NCBI RefSeq assembly: GCF_001189235.2
Contig: NZ_LFIP02000008.1
Coordinates: 240,897-304,896, forward strand
Direction of reading: 5' to 3'
DNA from: Bradyrhizobium embrapense
Lineage (GTDB): Bacteria; Pseudomonadota; Alphaproteobacteria; Rhizobiales; Xanthobacteraceae
Length of the DNA stretch: 64,000 bases
Shown: positions 8,695 to 16,641 of the stretch, piece after piece
Numbering within the stretch: the stretch's first letter is position 1
How the letters are laid out: each line of letters opens with the position of its first letter
Translations under genes and position numbers: made by a program
The notes under the pieces: generated by a model
Databases searched by the model: none
Seen by the model: only the letters and a program-made list of their open reading frames with translations
Told to the model about the DNA's origin: nothing

Positions 8695-9516
8695 ATGCCA
8701 CGCATATTGATGACCGGCGCATCGGGCGGAATCGGCACGAGCCTGCGCAAGCTGCTGCCGCCGATCTATCCGGACCTGCTGCTGAGCGACATCAAGCCGC
8801 CCTCCGATCTCGGCAGCAACGAACAGTTCAAGGCGGCCGATCTCGCCGATCTCGCAGAGGTCGAGGCGATCTGCGAGGGCGTCGACGGCATCCTGCATTT
8901 CGGCGGCTATTCGGTCGAAGGCTCGTGGGACGCGATCCTGCAGGCCAACATCATCGGCACCTACAACCTGTTCGAGGCGGCGCGCAAGCAGGGCGTCAAG
9001 CGCGTGATCTTCGCCTCGTCCAATCATGCGGTCGGCTTCTACCCGCGCCATCACCGCATCGGCACCGACGTCAACGCGCGGCCGGACAGCCGTTACGGCG
9101 TGAGCAAGGTGTTCGGCGAGGGCGTCGGCGCGCTCTATGCCGACAAGCACGGCATCAAGGTGACCTGCATCCGGATCGGCAATTTCGGCGAGGCGCCGCT
9201 CGATCACCGCAGGCTCTCGATCTGGCTCAAGCCGGAAGATCTGGTGCAGCTCTGCCGCATCGGGCTCGAACATCCCGACATCCATTTTGAGGTGCTGTAC
9301 GGCGCGTCCTACAACGAGCGCTCCTGGTGGGACAATCACCGCGCCTATGATCTCGGCTATCGTCCGACCGGCCGTGGCGAAGATTTTCGCGAGCACGCGA
9401 TGGCCGAGCAGGCCAAGCTGCCGCCGGACCCGGTCGGCGACTTCTACCAGGGCGGCACGTTCTGCAGCATGGAGTTCGACGGCGATAGGACAAAGGTGAT
9501 CGACTGGAAGAAGTGA
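8695..9516 (+). CDS. udh: NAD-dependent uronate-dehydrogenase-like SDR
   Basis: 273 residues from an ATG with GAGGGA upstream. Extended-SDR Rossmann motif TGASGGIG (about 7-14) and catalytic YGVSK (Tyr near 137). Similarity to Agrobacterium and Pseudomonas uronate dehydrogenases, as recalled from the family, is extensive: DGILHFGGYSVE, NIIGTYNLFEAAR, IFASSNHAVGFYP, CIRIGNFGEAP and a C-terminal DPVGDFYQGGTF. Uronate dehydrogenase oxidises galacturonate or glucuronate at C1 to the 1,4- or 1,5-lactone of the aldaric acid. The divergent lactonase and nearby sugar-acid dehydratase support this. The actual sugar is unproven; the gene symbol is by homology. Confidence 0.75.
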   Translation: MPRILMTGASGGIGTSLRKLLPPIYPDLLLSDIKPPSDLGSNEQFKAADLADLAEVEAICEGVDGILHFGGYSVEGSWDAILQANIIGTYNLFEAARKQGVKRVIFASSNHAVGFYPRHHRIGTDVNARPDSRYGVSKVFGEGVGALYADKHGIKVTCIRIGNFGEAPLDHRRLSIWLKPEDLVQLCRIGLEHPDIHFEVLYGASYNERSWWDNHRAYDLGYRPTGRGEDFREHAMAEQAKLPPDPVGDFYQGGTFCSMEFDGDRTKVIDWKK

Positions 9517-10086
9517 TCAGTCGTCGCACTGCGGCAGCTGCTTCACCGCTTCAGTGTGCTCTCGCTGCGGCTCGTTCGAGCTTTGCCCCGAAGCCTTCGG
9601 TGCGCTTCCGGGCCCGTCATAGGTCTGGGAGAAGTGCGCGAGCGGGAAGGTGAGGCTGATCTTCTGCCCGGTCAGGTTCTTGGCTTCGACCACGATCGTT
9701 TGCGCGTGCTTCAGCCGTTCGATCAGCTCGCCATTGGCCTCCAGCGTGCCGCCGCAGCCGAGCGTGTAGCAGTGCGTCCTCGCGACCTGCATCGGCTCGT
9801 CCTGATCGATCTTGAGGCTGATGGTGCCTTCCAGCATGGTCCGCGTGCCGACATTGGCGGTGAGCAGCGCGCGCGTGCTGGTCTGCGGCGAGATGCTGAT
9901 GGTGCCGCCCGACGGCGCGCACTGGCCGCGTGCGGCGGCGGCGACGAAGCAGCTCGCCTCGGTGAGGCACGTCTTGGTCCAGGGCTCATAGGTGAGCTCG
10001 GTTGCGCGCGGATCGGCCGCCTCGGCAATTCCGCCGAGCGCGAGCTGTGCGGCAATCGATCCCATCAACAAAGCCACGTAGCGCAT
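9517..10086 (-). CDS. IalB-like secreted protein
   Basis: 189 residues. The ATG at 10086 has AAGGAG six bases upstream and is preferred to a GTG 15 bases earlier. A signal peptide ends at about GGIAEA (residue 24). The mature part has the pattern of invasion-associated locus B proteins: an early CxxxxxC pair (TCLTEASC), a beta-rich body and a late Cys pair (CYTLGCGG). IalB-type proteins are periplasmic or outer-membrane-associated in alphaproteobacteria; their biochemical role is poorly known. The gene is convergent with the dehydrogenase and abuts its stop without overlap. Confidence 0.65.
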   Translation of the reverse strand: MRYVALLMGSIAAQLALGGIAEAADPRATELTYEPWTKTCLTEASCFVAAAARGQCAPSGGTISISPQTSTRALLTANVGTRTMLEGTISLKIDQDEPMQVARTHCYTLGCGGTLEANGELIERLKHAQTIVVEAKNLTGQKISLTFPLAHFSQTYDGPGSAPKASGQSSNEPQREHTEAVKQLPQCDD

Positions 10087-10120
10087 CGCCGTCTCCTTCA
10101 CGAGGAGGCCGCGTATCGCG

Positions 10121-10813
10121 CTATTGCGGCTTTTTGTCGTTGGAGATGCGCACGAGGTAGTCCGCCTTGCTGTACTGCATGTGATCGACGCAGAGCTGCG
10201 CCAGCGCCCAGCTGTCGCGGCCCCTCAAGAGCTCGATCATCAATTCGTGCTGGCGACGCGACAAGGCGAGCCCCTCGCTGTCGGCGAGGTTCTTGGCGCG
10301 CATCGGCAGCGTCAGGTTCATGTAGTCCTGCAGCGAGCGGACCAGATAGGGATTGCCGCAGGCGGAGAACAGCGCGAGGTGGAATGCATCGTTGCTCTCA
10401 TGGATGCCGCGCATGTCCTGCGCGTCGGCCCTGAGGCAGTAGTGCCGTTGCAGCTCGCTCAACTGGTCGATCAGCCTGTCAGGCGCGGGCAGGGCGATCA
10501 TCAGTGCGGCCTGGCGTGTCAGCATCTCGCGCACCTCGTAGATCTGCCGCACTTCCTCGACCGAATAGAACCGCACGGTGGCGCCGACATTCTTCTCGCG
10601 CAGCACGATGCCCTGGCGCTCGAGCTGGAACAGCGCCTGGCGGACGAAATGCCGGCTCGCGCCGTAGCGCTGCATCAGGGTATCCTCGACCAGCCGCAGG
10701 CCGGGCGCGAAGCGGCCGAAGATGATGTCCTCCTCCAGCCGGCGGATCACTTCCGCCTGTTCCTCCTCGCGCGAGGGGGCCTGGAGTTCGGGCAAGGTGG
10801 GCTCGGCTGTCAT
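10121..10813 (-). CDS. GntR family (FCD) transcriptional regulator
   Basis: 230 residues. N-terminal winged HTH (about 20-85, with GRFAPGLRLVEDTLMQRYG and SRHFVRQALFQLERQG) and a C-terminal all-helical FCD domain (about 95-220) carrying candidate metal or ligand residues in NDAFHLALF and the later His-rich helices. FCD regulators bind sugar acids or other carboxylates and usually repress. It is divergent from the dehydratase gene, and the interval holds two palindromes that are probably its operators. Confidence 0.9.
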   Translation of the reverse strand: MTAEPTLPELQAPSREEEQAEVIRRLEEDIIFGRFAPGLRLVEDTLMQRYGASRHFVRQALFQLERQGIVLREKNVGATVRFYSVEEVRQIYEVREMLTRQAALMIALPAPDRLIDQLSELQRHYCLRADAQDMRGIHESNDAFHLALFSACGNPYLVRSLQDYMNLTLPMRAKNLADSEGLALSRRQHELMIELLRGRDSWALAQLCVDHMQYSKADYLVRISNDKKPQ

Positions 10814-10860
10814 GCGCGCTCGGCTTCGGGTCGATGCCGGAGGTCAGCACGACGCTATGG

Positions 10861-10873
10861 TTATTGTCAATAA
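10861..10873. promoter_or_regulatory. GntR operator candidate, site 1
   Basis: TTATTGTCAATAA, a perfect 13-bp palindrome around a single central base, 48 bases upstream of the gntR start. It contains TTGACA on the minus strand, so a bound repressor could cover the gntR -35 region. Confidence 0.7.
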
Positions 10874-10924
10874 TGGGGGCGATTTTGCCGCAAAGCGGCC
10901 AGGCTTCTGCGCCAGATTATCTCG

Positions 10925-10935
10925 TATTGACAATA
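10925..10935. promoter_or_regulatory. GntR operator candidate, site 2
   Basis: TATTGACAATA repeats the 11-bp core of site 1 exactly in inverted form, 63 bases away (centre to centre), 50 bases before the dehydratase ATG. TTGACA (10927-10932) may be the dehydratase -35, with TTAAGT at 10950-10955 as a weak -10 at 17-base spacing, so repression by occlusion is plausible. Confidence 0.7.
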
Positions 10936-10985
10936 ATTCCCGCCGCTCCTTAAGTGCGGCCGACCAATGACGGGAAGAGAAGAAA

Positions 10986-12689
10986 ATGGCCGACGGACTT
11001 CGCAAGGGACTGACCAGCTATGGTGACGCCAGCTTTTCGCTGTTCCTGCGCAAGGCGTTCATCAAGGCGATGGGCTATTCGGATGATGCGCTCAATCGCC
11101 CGATCGTCGGCATCACCAACACCTACAGCGACTACAATCCCTGCCACGGCAACGTGCCGCAGATCATCGAGGCGGTGAAGCGCGGCGTGATGCTGTCGGG
11201 CGCGATGCCGTTCGTGTTCCCGACCATCTCGATCGCCGAGAGCTTTGCGCATCCGACCTCGATGTATCTGCGCAATCTGATGGCGATGGATACCGAGGAG
11301 ATGATCCGCGCCCAGCCGATGGATGCGGTGATCGTGATCGGTGGTTGCGATAAGACCCTGCCGGCGCAGCTCATGGCCGCGATCAGCGCCGATCTGCCGA
11401 CGGTGGTGATTCCGGTCGGGCCGATGGTGGTCGGCCATCACAAGGGCGAGGTACTCGGCGCCTGCACCGACTGTCGCCGGCTGTGGGGCAAGTATCGCGC
11501 CGGCGAGATCGACGATGCCGAGATCGAGGCGGTGAACGGCCGCCTCGCGCCATCGGTCGGCACCTGCATGGTGATGGGCACCGCCTCCACCATGGCCTGC
11601 ATCACCGAGGCGCTCGGCCTGTCGCTGCCGATGAGCGCGACCATCCCGGCGCCGCATGCCGAACGCTTCCGCTCCGCCGAGGCCAGTGGCCGCGTCGCCG
11701 CCGAAATGGCCAAGACCAAGGGACCGAAGCCGAGCGAGATCCTGACGCCGGCCTCGTTCCGCAACGCCCAGATCGTGATGCAGGCGATCGGCGGCTCCAC
11801 CAACGGGCTGATCCACTTGACCGCGATCGCCAACCGCTCGCCGCACAAGATCGACCTCGAGGCGTTCGACAGGCTCGGCCGCGAGGTGCCCGTGCTGGTC
11901 GACCTCAAGCCGTCGGGCGAACACTATATGGAGCATTTCCATCATGCCGGCGGCGTGCCGAAGCTGATGGCGCAGCTCGGTGACCTCATCGATCTCGATG
12001 CCAGAACCATCACCGGCCAGACCCTGCGCGAGGTCGTCGCCAATGCGGAGGACGTGCCGGGGCAGGATGCGATCCGCTCCAAGGCGAACCCGATCAAGTC
12101 CGAAGGCGCGATGGCGATCCTGCACGGCAATCTCGCGCCGCGCGGCGCCGTCATCAAGCAGTCGGCGGCGAGTCCAAAACTGCTGCAGCACACCGGGCGT
12201 GCGGTGGTGTTCGAGTCGGTCGAGGACATGACGCTGCGGGTCGACGATCCCGCGCTCGACGTGACTGCCGATGACGTGCTGGTGCTGCGCAACGCCGGCC
12301 CGAAGGGCGCGCCCGGCATGCCCGAGGCGGGCTATTTGCCGATCCCGAAGAAGCTTGCGCGCGCCGGCGTCAAAGACATGGTCCGCATCTCCGATGCGCG
12401 GATGAGCGGCACGGCGTTCGGCACCATCGTCCTGCACATCACACCGGAGTCCGCGGTCGGCGGACCGCTCGGCCTGGTGCGGAACGGCGACATGATTCGG
12501 CTCGATGTCGCGAGGCGCAGCATCGATCTTTTGGTCGACGAGGCCGAATTGCAGAAGCGCCGCGCCGCGCTTGCGCCGACCGGCACGCCGGATTGGGCCA
12601 AGCGCGGCTACGCGCATCTGTTGAACGAAACCATCTTGCAGGCCGACGAGGGCTGCGATTTCGACTTCATGCGTGCCAAGGGGAAGTAG
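10986..12689 (+). CDS. IlvD/Edd family sugar-acid dehydratase
   Basis: 567 residues, the length of pentonate dehydratases such as L-arabinonate and D-xylonate dehydratase. The three iron-sulfur cysteines are in place: Cys53 (DYNPCHGN), Cys121 (GGCDKT) and Cys194 (GTCMVMGTAS); the PHAERFRSA, GGSTNGLIHL and DARMSGTAFGT motifs are also family hallmarks. These enzymes use a [2Fe-2S] cluster and Mg to dehydrate aldonic acids to 2-keto-3-deoxy acids. The neighbouring TRAP transporter and GntR gene support a sugar-acid substrate rather than dihydroxy-isovalerate. The start is supported by GGGAAGAGAAGAAA upstream. Confidence 0.9.
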   Translation: MADGLRKGLTSYGDASFSLFLRKAFIKAMGYSDDALNRPIVGITNTYSDYNPCHGNVPQIIEAVKRGVMLSGAMPFVFPTISIAESFAHPTSMYLRNLMAMDTEEMIRAQPMDAVIVIGGCDKTLPAQLMAAISADLPTVVIPVGPMVVGHHKGEVLGACTDCRRLWGKYRAGEIDDAEIEAVNGRLAPSVGTCMVMGTASTMACITEALGLSLPMSATIPAPHAERFRSAEASGRVAAEMAKTKGPKPSEILTPASFRNAQIVMQAIGGSTNGLIHLTAIANRSPHKIDLEAFDRLGREVPVLVDLKPSGEHYMEHFHHAGGVPKLMAQLGDLIDLDARTITGQTLREVVANAEDVPGQDAIRSKANPIKSEGAMAILHGNLAPRGAVIKQSAASPKLLQHTGRAVVFESVEDMTLRVDDPALDVTADDVLVLRNAGPKGAPGMPEAGYLPIPKKLARAGVKDMVRISDARMSGTAFGTIVLHITPESAVGGPLGLVRNGDMIRLDVARRSIDLLVDEAELQKRRAALAPTGTPDWAKRGYAHLLNETILQADEGCDFDFMRAKGK

Positions 12690-12714
12690 CGCGCGTCGTT
12701 CGGCGAGGCTGCCG

Positions 12715-12725
12715 AATTGTCGATA
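12715..12725. promoter_or_regulatory. GntR operator candidate, site 3 (degenerate)
   Basis: AATTGTCGATA matches the TATTGTCAATA core at 9 of 11 positions. It lies 25 bases after the dehydratase stop and upstream of the TRAP genes. Weak on its own; listed because a better copy follows. Confidence 0.35.
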
Positions 12726-12779
12726 ATTTAAGCGACGCAGCGCTCGTTGGCGCCTACTGCGAGCTGAATATCTCTGTTT

Positions 12780-12790
12780 TATTGACAATC
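12780..12790. promoter_or_regulatory. GntR operator candidate, site 4
   Basis: TATTGACAATC matches the core at 10 of 11 positions, 52 bases before the chosen TRAP substrate-binding gene start. It includes TTGACA (12782-12787); GGATGA/GATGAT near 12805-12811 could serve as -10. This suggests the transporter has its own promoter under the same regulator. Confidence 0.55.
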
Positions 12791-12842
12791 CCGCGGGACT
12801 GGTGGGATGATCGCGTCAATCAAAAACAGGGGGAACGTCGCG

Positions 12843-13844
12843 ATGGGCTATTCAGCTGGGATCGTCGGGATCGCCATGGCCGCGGCAGCGCTGCTGCTGC
12901 CGGCGCGCGCCAGCGCGCAGGAGGTCAAGCACTTCCGCTTCGCCTATGACCAGCCGCGCAACACCGGCTACTCGGTCGCCGGCGATCTGTTCGCCGAGAA
13001 GCTCAAGGAGTTGAGCAAGGGCACGATGATCGTCGACCAATATCCCGGCGCGCAGCTCGGCCAGGAACCGCAGCTGCTGCAGCTGGTCAAATCAGGCGAT
13101 ATCGAGTTCGCGATCATCTCCTCGGCCAACACCGCGACGATCTCGCCGCAGGCCGGCGTGATGTCGCTGCACTTCCTGTTCCGCAACGACGCCCATGTGA
13201 TCAAGGCGCTGGCGGATCCGCAGGTGTTCGACGCCATCAGAACGATGATCGACGAGACCGCGCAGGGCCTGCATGTGATCGGCACCGGCTCGCAAGGCGT
13301 GCGGCACATCTACAGCAAGCGGGAGATCCACAACGTCGGCGACCTCAAGGGCATGAAGGTGCGCGTGCAGGCGACCGCGACCGAGGACGCCATGTTCCCG
13401 GCCTATGGCGCGCAGACCGTGCACATGCCGTTTGGCAGCGTCTACACGTCGCTGCAGACCGGCGTGGTCGATGCGGCCGAGAACAGCATCAACGTCTATC
13501 TCGTCAACAAGCACTATGAGGTCGCGCCGGTGCTGTCGATCACCGAGCACGAAGCCAATAATGCGCTGCTGTTCGTCTCCGACAAGCTCTGGCAGGGCCT
13601 CTCCGCCGAGCAGAAGCAATGGGTGCAGGCCGCTGCCAACGAGGTCAGCGCCAAGGAGCCGCAGAAGGCCTTCGAGCTGGAGCGGACTGCGTTGACCAAG
13701 CTCAAATCGTTCGGCGTCAAGGTGGTCGAGGACGTCGACAAGAAGAGCTTCACCCCGATCGCCGATCCCTATCTCGACAAGCTCGCCAAGGAGCTCGGCC
13801 CGCATGCGGAGAAGATCAAGAACCTGATCCGCGCGGTCAACTAG
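12843..13844 (+). CDS. dctP: TRAP transporter solute-binding protein (DctP family)
   Basis: 333 residues from the ATG preceded by AGGGGGAA; an ATG at 12807 lacks such a site and overlaps the likely promoter. A signal peptide (about 1-26, ending ARASAQ) precedes a DctP/TAXI-type periplasmic binding fold with the family segments YPGAQLGQE, MKVRVQAT and GVVDAAENSINVY (the ligand-carboxylate Arg lies in the KVRVQ strand). It delivers a carboxylate to the DctQ/M permease encoded next. Regulation with the dehydratase suggests a sugar acid. Confidence 0.9.
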   Translation: MGYSAGIVGIAMAAAALLLPARASAQEVKHFRFAYDQPRNTGYSVAGDLFAEKLKELSKGTMIVDQYPGAQLGQEPQLLQLVKSGDIEFAIISSANTATISPQAGVMSLHFLFRNDAHVIKALADPQVFDAIRTMIDETAQGLHVIGTGSQGVRHIYSKREIHNVGDLKGMKVRVQATATEDAMFPAYGAQTVHMPFGSVYTSLQTGVVDAAENSINVYLVNKHYEVAPVLSITEHEANNALLFVSDKLWQGLSAEQKQWVQAAANEVSAKEPQKAFELERTALTKLKSFGVKVVEDVDKKSFTPIADPYLDKLAKELGPHAEKIKNLIRAVN

Positions 13845-13870
13845 AGCCCGGGTCGACGGGAGCGCGCGCC

Positions 13871-14455
13871 ATGGCCATCGCCGACAGGCTGGTGCTGCAA
13901 CGGCAGCGGCATCTGAAGTGGCGGGCGCTGGATCGGCTCGAGCTGATCCTGATGATGCTGTGCGGCCTGTTGTGCTTCGGCTTCTCGCTCTCGGTCACCG
14001 CCGACATCGTCACGCGCACCATCGGTCACCCCTGGCTGTGGCTGCAGGAGGTGACCTCGACGCTGTTCATCTACGCGATCTTCATTGGGGCTGCGGTCGC
14101 GACCCGGCGCAACGATCATCTTTATCTCACCGCGCTCTCGGAGGCGATGCACGGCCGGTCGCGGCTGGTGGTCGAGATCGTCATCCGCCTGGTGGTGTTG
14201 GGCGTCGCGTTTTGCCTGGTCTGGTACGGCTATCAAAACTACCTTCGCGGCTTCGGCAGCTTCCGGCTGCCGTCCGGTACGCCGATCGCCTCGCTCTATG
14301 CGGTGATCCCGCTGTCCGGCATCCTGATCGGCCTGTTCACGATCGAGCAGCTCGTCAACGGCATCCGCAACGGCTTTGAGCACTCGGAGCCGCCGGACGA
14401 GGACCTTGCGATCCCAGCGATCAACACCGGCGCGACCACGGGAGTGCGGCCGTGA
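13871..14455 (+). CDS. dctQ: TRAP transporter small permease (DctQ family)
   Basis: 194 residues with four predicted membrane helices (about 28-50, 60-82, 100-122, 135-160), typical of DctQ, including the WLQEVTSTLF and NDHLYLTAL segments. It follows the binding-protein gene by 26 bases and overlaps the DctM gene by four bases (GTGA), so translation is probably coupled. It forms the membrane complex with DctM. Confidence 0.88.
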   Translation: MAIADRLVLQRQRHLKWRALDRLELILMMLCGLLCFGFSLSVTADIVTRTIGHPWLWLQEVTSTLFIYAIFIGAAVATRRNDHLYLTALSEAMHGRSRLVVEIVIRLVVLGVAFCLVWYGYQNYLRGFGSFRLPSGTPIASLYAVIPLSGILIGLFTIEQLVNGIRNGFEHSEPPDEDLAIPAINTGATTGVRP

Positions 14456-15792
14456 GCGCGCCGGTCGTGCTGGTGCTGATGTCGTCCTGCTTCCTGTTCT
14501 TCGGCTATCTCGGCGTGCCGGTGCCGTTCTCGCTGATGGCCGGCGTGTTCATCGGCGCGGTGCTGTCGGATGTGTCGCTCGCCGCGATCATCCAGAAGAT
14601 CTTCGACGGCGTCGATTCCGAGGCGCTGCTGGCGATCCCGTTCTTCCTGCTGGTTGGCGAACTGATGAGCTCGGCGAACGTCGTGGTCCGCATCGCCAAT
14701 TTGTCGGTGTCGCTGGTCGGGCATATCAGGGGCGGGCTATCGCAGGTCGTCGTCGTCTTCAGCATGTTCTTCTCGGAGATGTCGGGCTCGACCACCGCCG
14801 ATGTCGCTGTGATGAGCCGGGCGCTCGGCGGGCCGATGCGAAGGGAAGGCTACGAGCCGGCCTTCATCGCCGCGATCATCGCCTCGGCCTCGACCATCGC
14901 GGCGCTGGTGCCGCCGAGCATCACGGCCGTGGTCTACGGCGCGGTCGGCAACGTCTCGATCGCCGGCCTGTTCATGGCGGGCGTCGTGCCCGGCCTGATG
15001 ATCGGCTTCGGGCTGATGATCTATTGCTATTTCTTCGGCCCGTCAGGCCTGCGCAAGCCGCGCGCGCCGCTGCGCCAGATCGCGTTCGCCGCCGGCGACG
15101 CTGCGCTGCCGCTGATGATCCCGGTGATCCTGCTGGGTGGCATCCTGACCGGCTGGTTCACGCCGACCGAGGCCGGCGTGGTCGCCGTTGTCTACATCAT
15201 CGCCGTGGTGATCCCGGCGCTCAATCGTGGTCATCTGAAGAAGATCCCGTACGATTTCTGTCTCGCCGGTCTCATTTTTTCGCTGCCGCTGATCACGATC
15301 GGGGCGGCGAACGCGTTCGGCTGGATGCTGGCCTATCTGCGCGGTGCGATCTACATCGCCGACTGGATCACCTCGATCGCCGGCAACGATCCGCATCTCA
15401 TCATGCTGCTGATGGTATTGCTGTTCACGGTGGTCGGCGATTTCATCGAGCCGGTGCCGACCATCATCATCTTCATGCCGCTGGTCAACGCGCTGACCCA
15501 GGCCGGCGACATCAACGGCGTCCACATGGGCGTGGTGCTGATCGCAACGCTCGCCTTCGGCCTGATCACGCCGCCTTACGGGCTGGTGCTGCTGATGGCT
15601 TCGAAGTTCGTCGGCATCAGCTTTGCCAGAGCGCTGCGGGCGGCGCTGCCGATCTATGTCGTGTTCCTGGTCACGATCTGCTTCACTATCTATTTTCCGA
15701 AAGTCGTGCTGTGGCTGCCCAAGCAGGTAATCCCGGAATCGGTCGGCTGCTTCAAGGCGCCCGGCGGCACCGGATACATCTGCCCGAATTAG
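14452..15792 (+). CDS. dctM: TRAP transporter large permease (DctM family)
   Basis: 446 residues, GTG start inside the dctQ stop. It has a dozen hydrophobic segments and the conserved DctM/GntP-type motifs: SGSTTADVAVMSRALGGPM, GYEPAFIAAIIASAS, ALVPPSITAVVYG, FTPTEAGVVAVVY and TPPYGLVLLMASKFVG. It is the sodium-dependent transport subunit in the inner membrane. A Cys-containing C-terminal tail (about 20 residues) extends past the last helix. Confidence 0.92.
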   Translation: MSAPVVLVLMSSCFLFFGYLGVPVPFSLMAGVFIGAVLSDVSLAAIIQKIFDGVDSEALLAIPFFLLVGELMSSANVVVRIANLSVSLVGHIRGGLSQVVVVFSMFFSEMSGSTTADVAVMSRALGGPMRREGYEPAFIAAIIASASTIAALVPPSITAVVYGAVGNVSIAGLFMAGVVPGLMIGFGLMIYCYFFGPSGLRKPRAPLRQIAFAAGDAALPLMIPVILLGGILTGWFTPTEAGVVAVVYIIAVVIPALNRGHLKKIPYDFCLAGLIFSLPLITIGAANAFGWMLAYLRGAIYIADWITSIAGNDPHLIMLLMVLLFTVVGDFIEPVPTIIIFMPLVNALTQAGDINGVHMGVVLIATLAFGLITPPYGLVLLMASKFVGISFARALRAALPIYVVFLVTICFTIYFPKVVLWLPKQVIPESVGCFKAPGGTGYICPN

Positions 15793-16045
15793 GCGTGTGC
15801 TCATCAATCCACTACGCATGCGACAAGCGATGACCGCTCCACCGCTGAAAGCGGACATCATGGCGTCGAAGGGCGAGAGCGGCTCTGGGCCAACATCAGA
15901 AATAGTCCGCCGCGCGGTTGGATTAACGAGAGATCTTTGTACCAACCGCCGGTTTGGACCAATTCGTCGTCACCTCATTCAATTCCGCATCGGTTCTTGA
16001 AAGAAAGGGTCGCTACTGATGGCGTTCACATTGCAGCGGCACCGT
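15793..16045. other. Intergenic region, no gene supported
   Basis: About 250 bases after the TRAP genes with visibly more A+T than the surroundings. A 67-codon open frame (15797-16000) has no ribosome site and an unremarkable composition. No tRNA-like fold or clear terminator was recognised. Confidence 0.4.
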
Positions 16046-16294
16046 TTATTTGCAAACTTCCACGTTTGACGTGAGGCCGGAATTCCCAGTTCGGACCGCT
16101 TCAAGGTGACAGCCCGGTTTGACTGGCCGACACCCTCCCGACGAACTACATATCATTTGCCCTGTCGGCTGAGGTTTCGATTTCGCCTCTGCATTCGGCT
16201 TTGCACTCTGGGCATAGGCGCTCTCATTTAACCCACCCAATGCCGTTGATAGTAAAACTGCAACCAACGTAGCGCGCACACTAAAATTCGACAT
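16046..16294 (-). CDS. Small secreted cysteine-containing protein
   Basis: 82 residues. The ATG is preceded by AGAGGCGG at good spacing. A signal peptide (about 1-29: positively charged start, VRATLVAVLLSTALGG core, SAYAQ cleavage) leaves a mature protein of about 53 residues with a Lys/Pro-rich linker and four cysteines (ICSSSGGC, GCHLEA, EVCK), which could form two disulfides in the periplasm. Family not recognised. Base composition here is less GC-rich than its neighbours. Confidence 0.6.
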   Translation of the reverse strand: MSNFSVRATLVAVLLSTALGGLNESAYAQSAKPNAEAKSKPQPTGQMICSSSGGCRPVKPGCHLEAVRTGNSGLTSNVEVCK

Positions 16295-16641
16295 GCCCCG
16301 CCTCTTTTGCTCATATGGATCAAAATATTAATTTCTCGCGCGCACCCCGGCTAATACTGCGAGGCGCTTGCCAATACAGAAATCGTAACACTGCTTGTCA
16401 CTCAGTGTCACTAGCGTCAAAGTCCGCTGCGGCTCAAAATGCGCCACTCGAATTCCTCGCAAGGTGCATGGAGCAGCAGCGAAGACTTTGCATGCGGCAC
16501 GAAAATGCTGAGCCCGATCGCCTCAGGCACGCTTAAACCTTCAAATGAAGACCAGTTCTGGTCGATGGTCGCCCTTCGCAAGCGCGCAAGGCGGACGGTC
16601 CCGGACCTATGCATACCCGCCTTGGGAAGGCCGTCGCACGC
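16295..16641. other. Intergenic region, no gene supported
   Basis: About 350 bases with lower GC than most of the window. Several overlapping open frames (16315-16536, 16439-16762 plus; 16417-16614 minus) exist, but none has a convincing ribosome site, signal peptide or recognisable motif, and they overlap each other. It may hold the promoter of the small secreted protein, which reads leftward, or be a remnant of transferred DNA. Confidence 0.4.

Noticed and set aside
15797..16000. 67-codon frame after dctM
   Set aside because: No ribosome site, unlikely composition, ends in non-coding AT-richer DNA.
15850..16000. Possible tRNA-like fold
   Set aside because: Arms do not form an acceptor stem and TpsiC loop; nothing resembling GTTCRA at the right distance.
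16315..16614. Several short overlapping frames in the lower-GC patch
   Set aside because: They overlap each other, lack ribosome sites and carry no signal peptide or motif.
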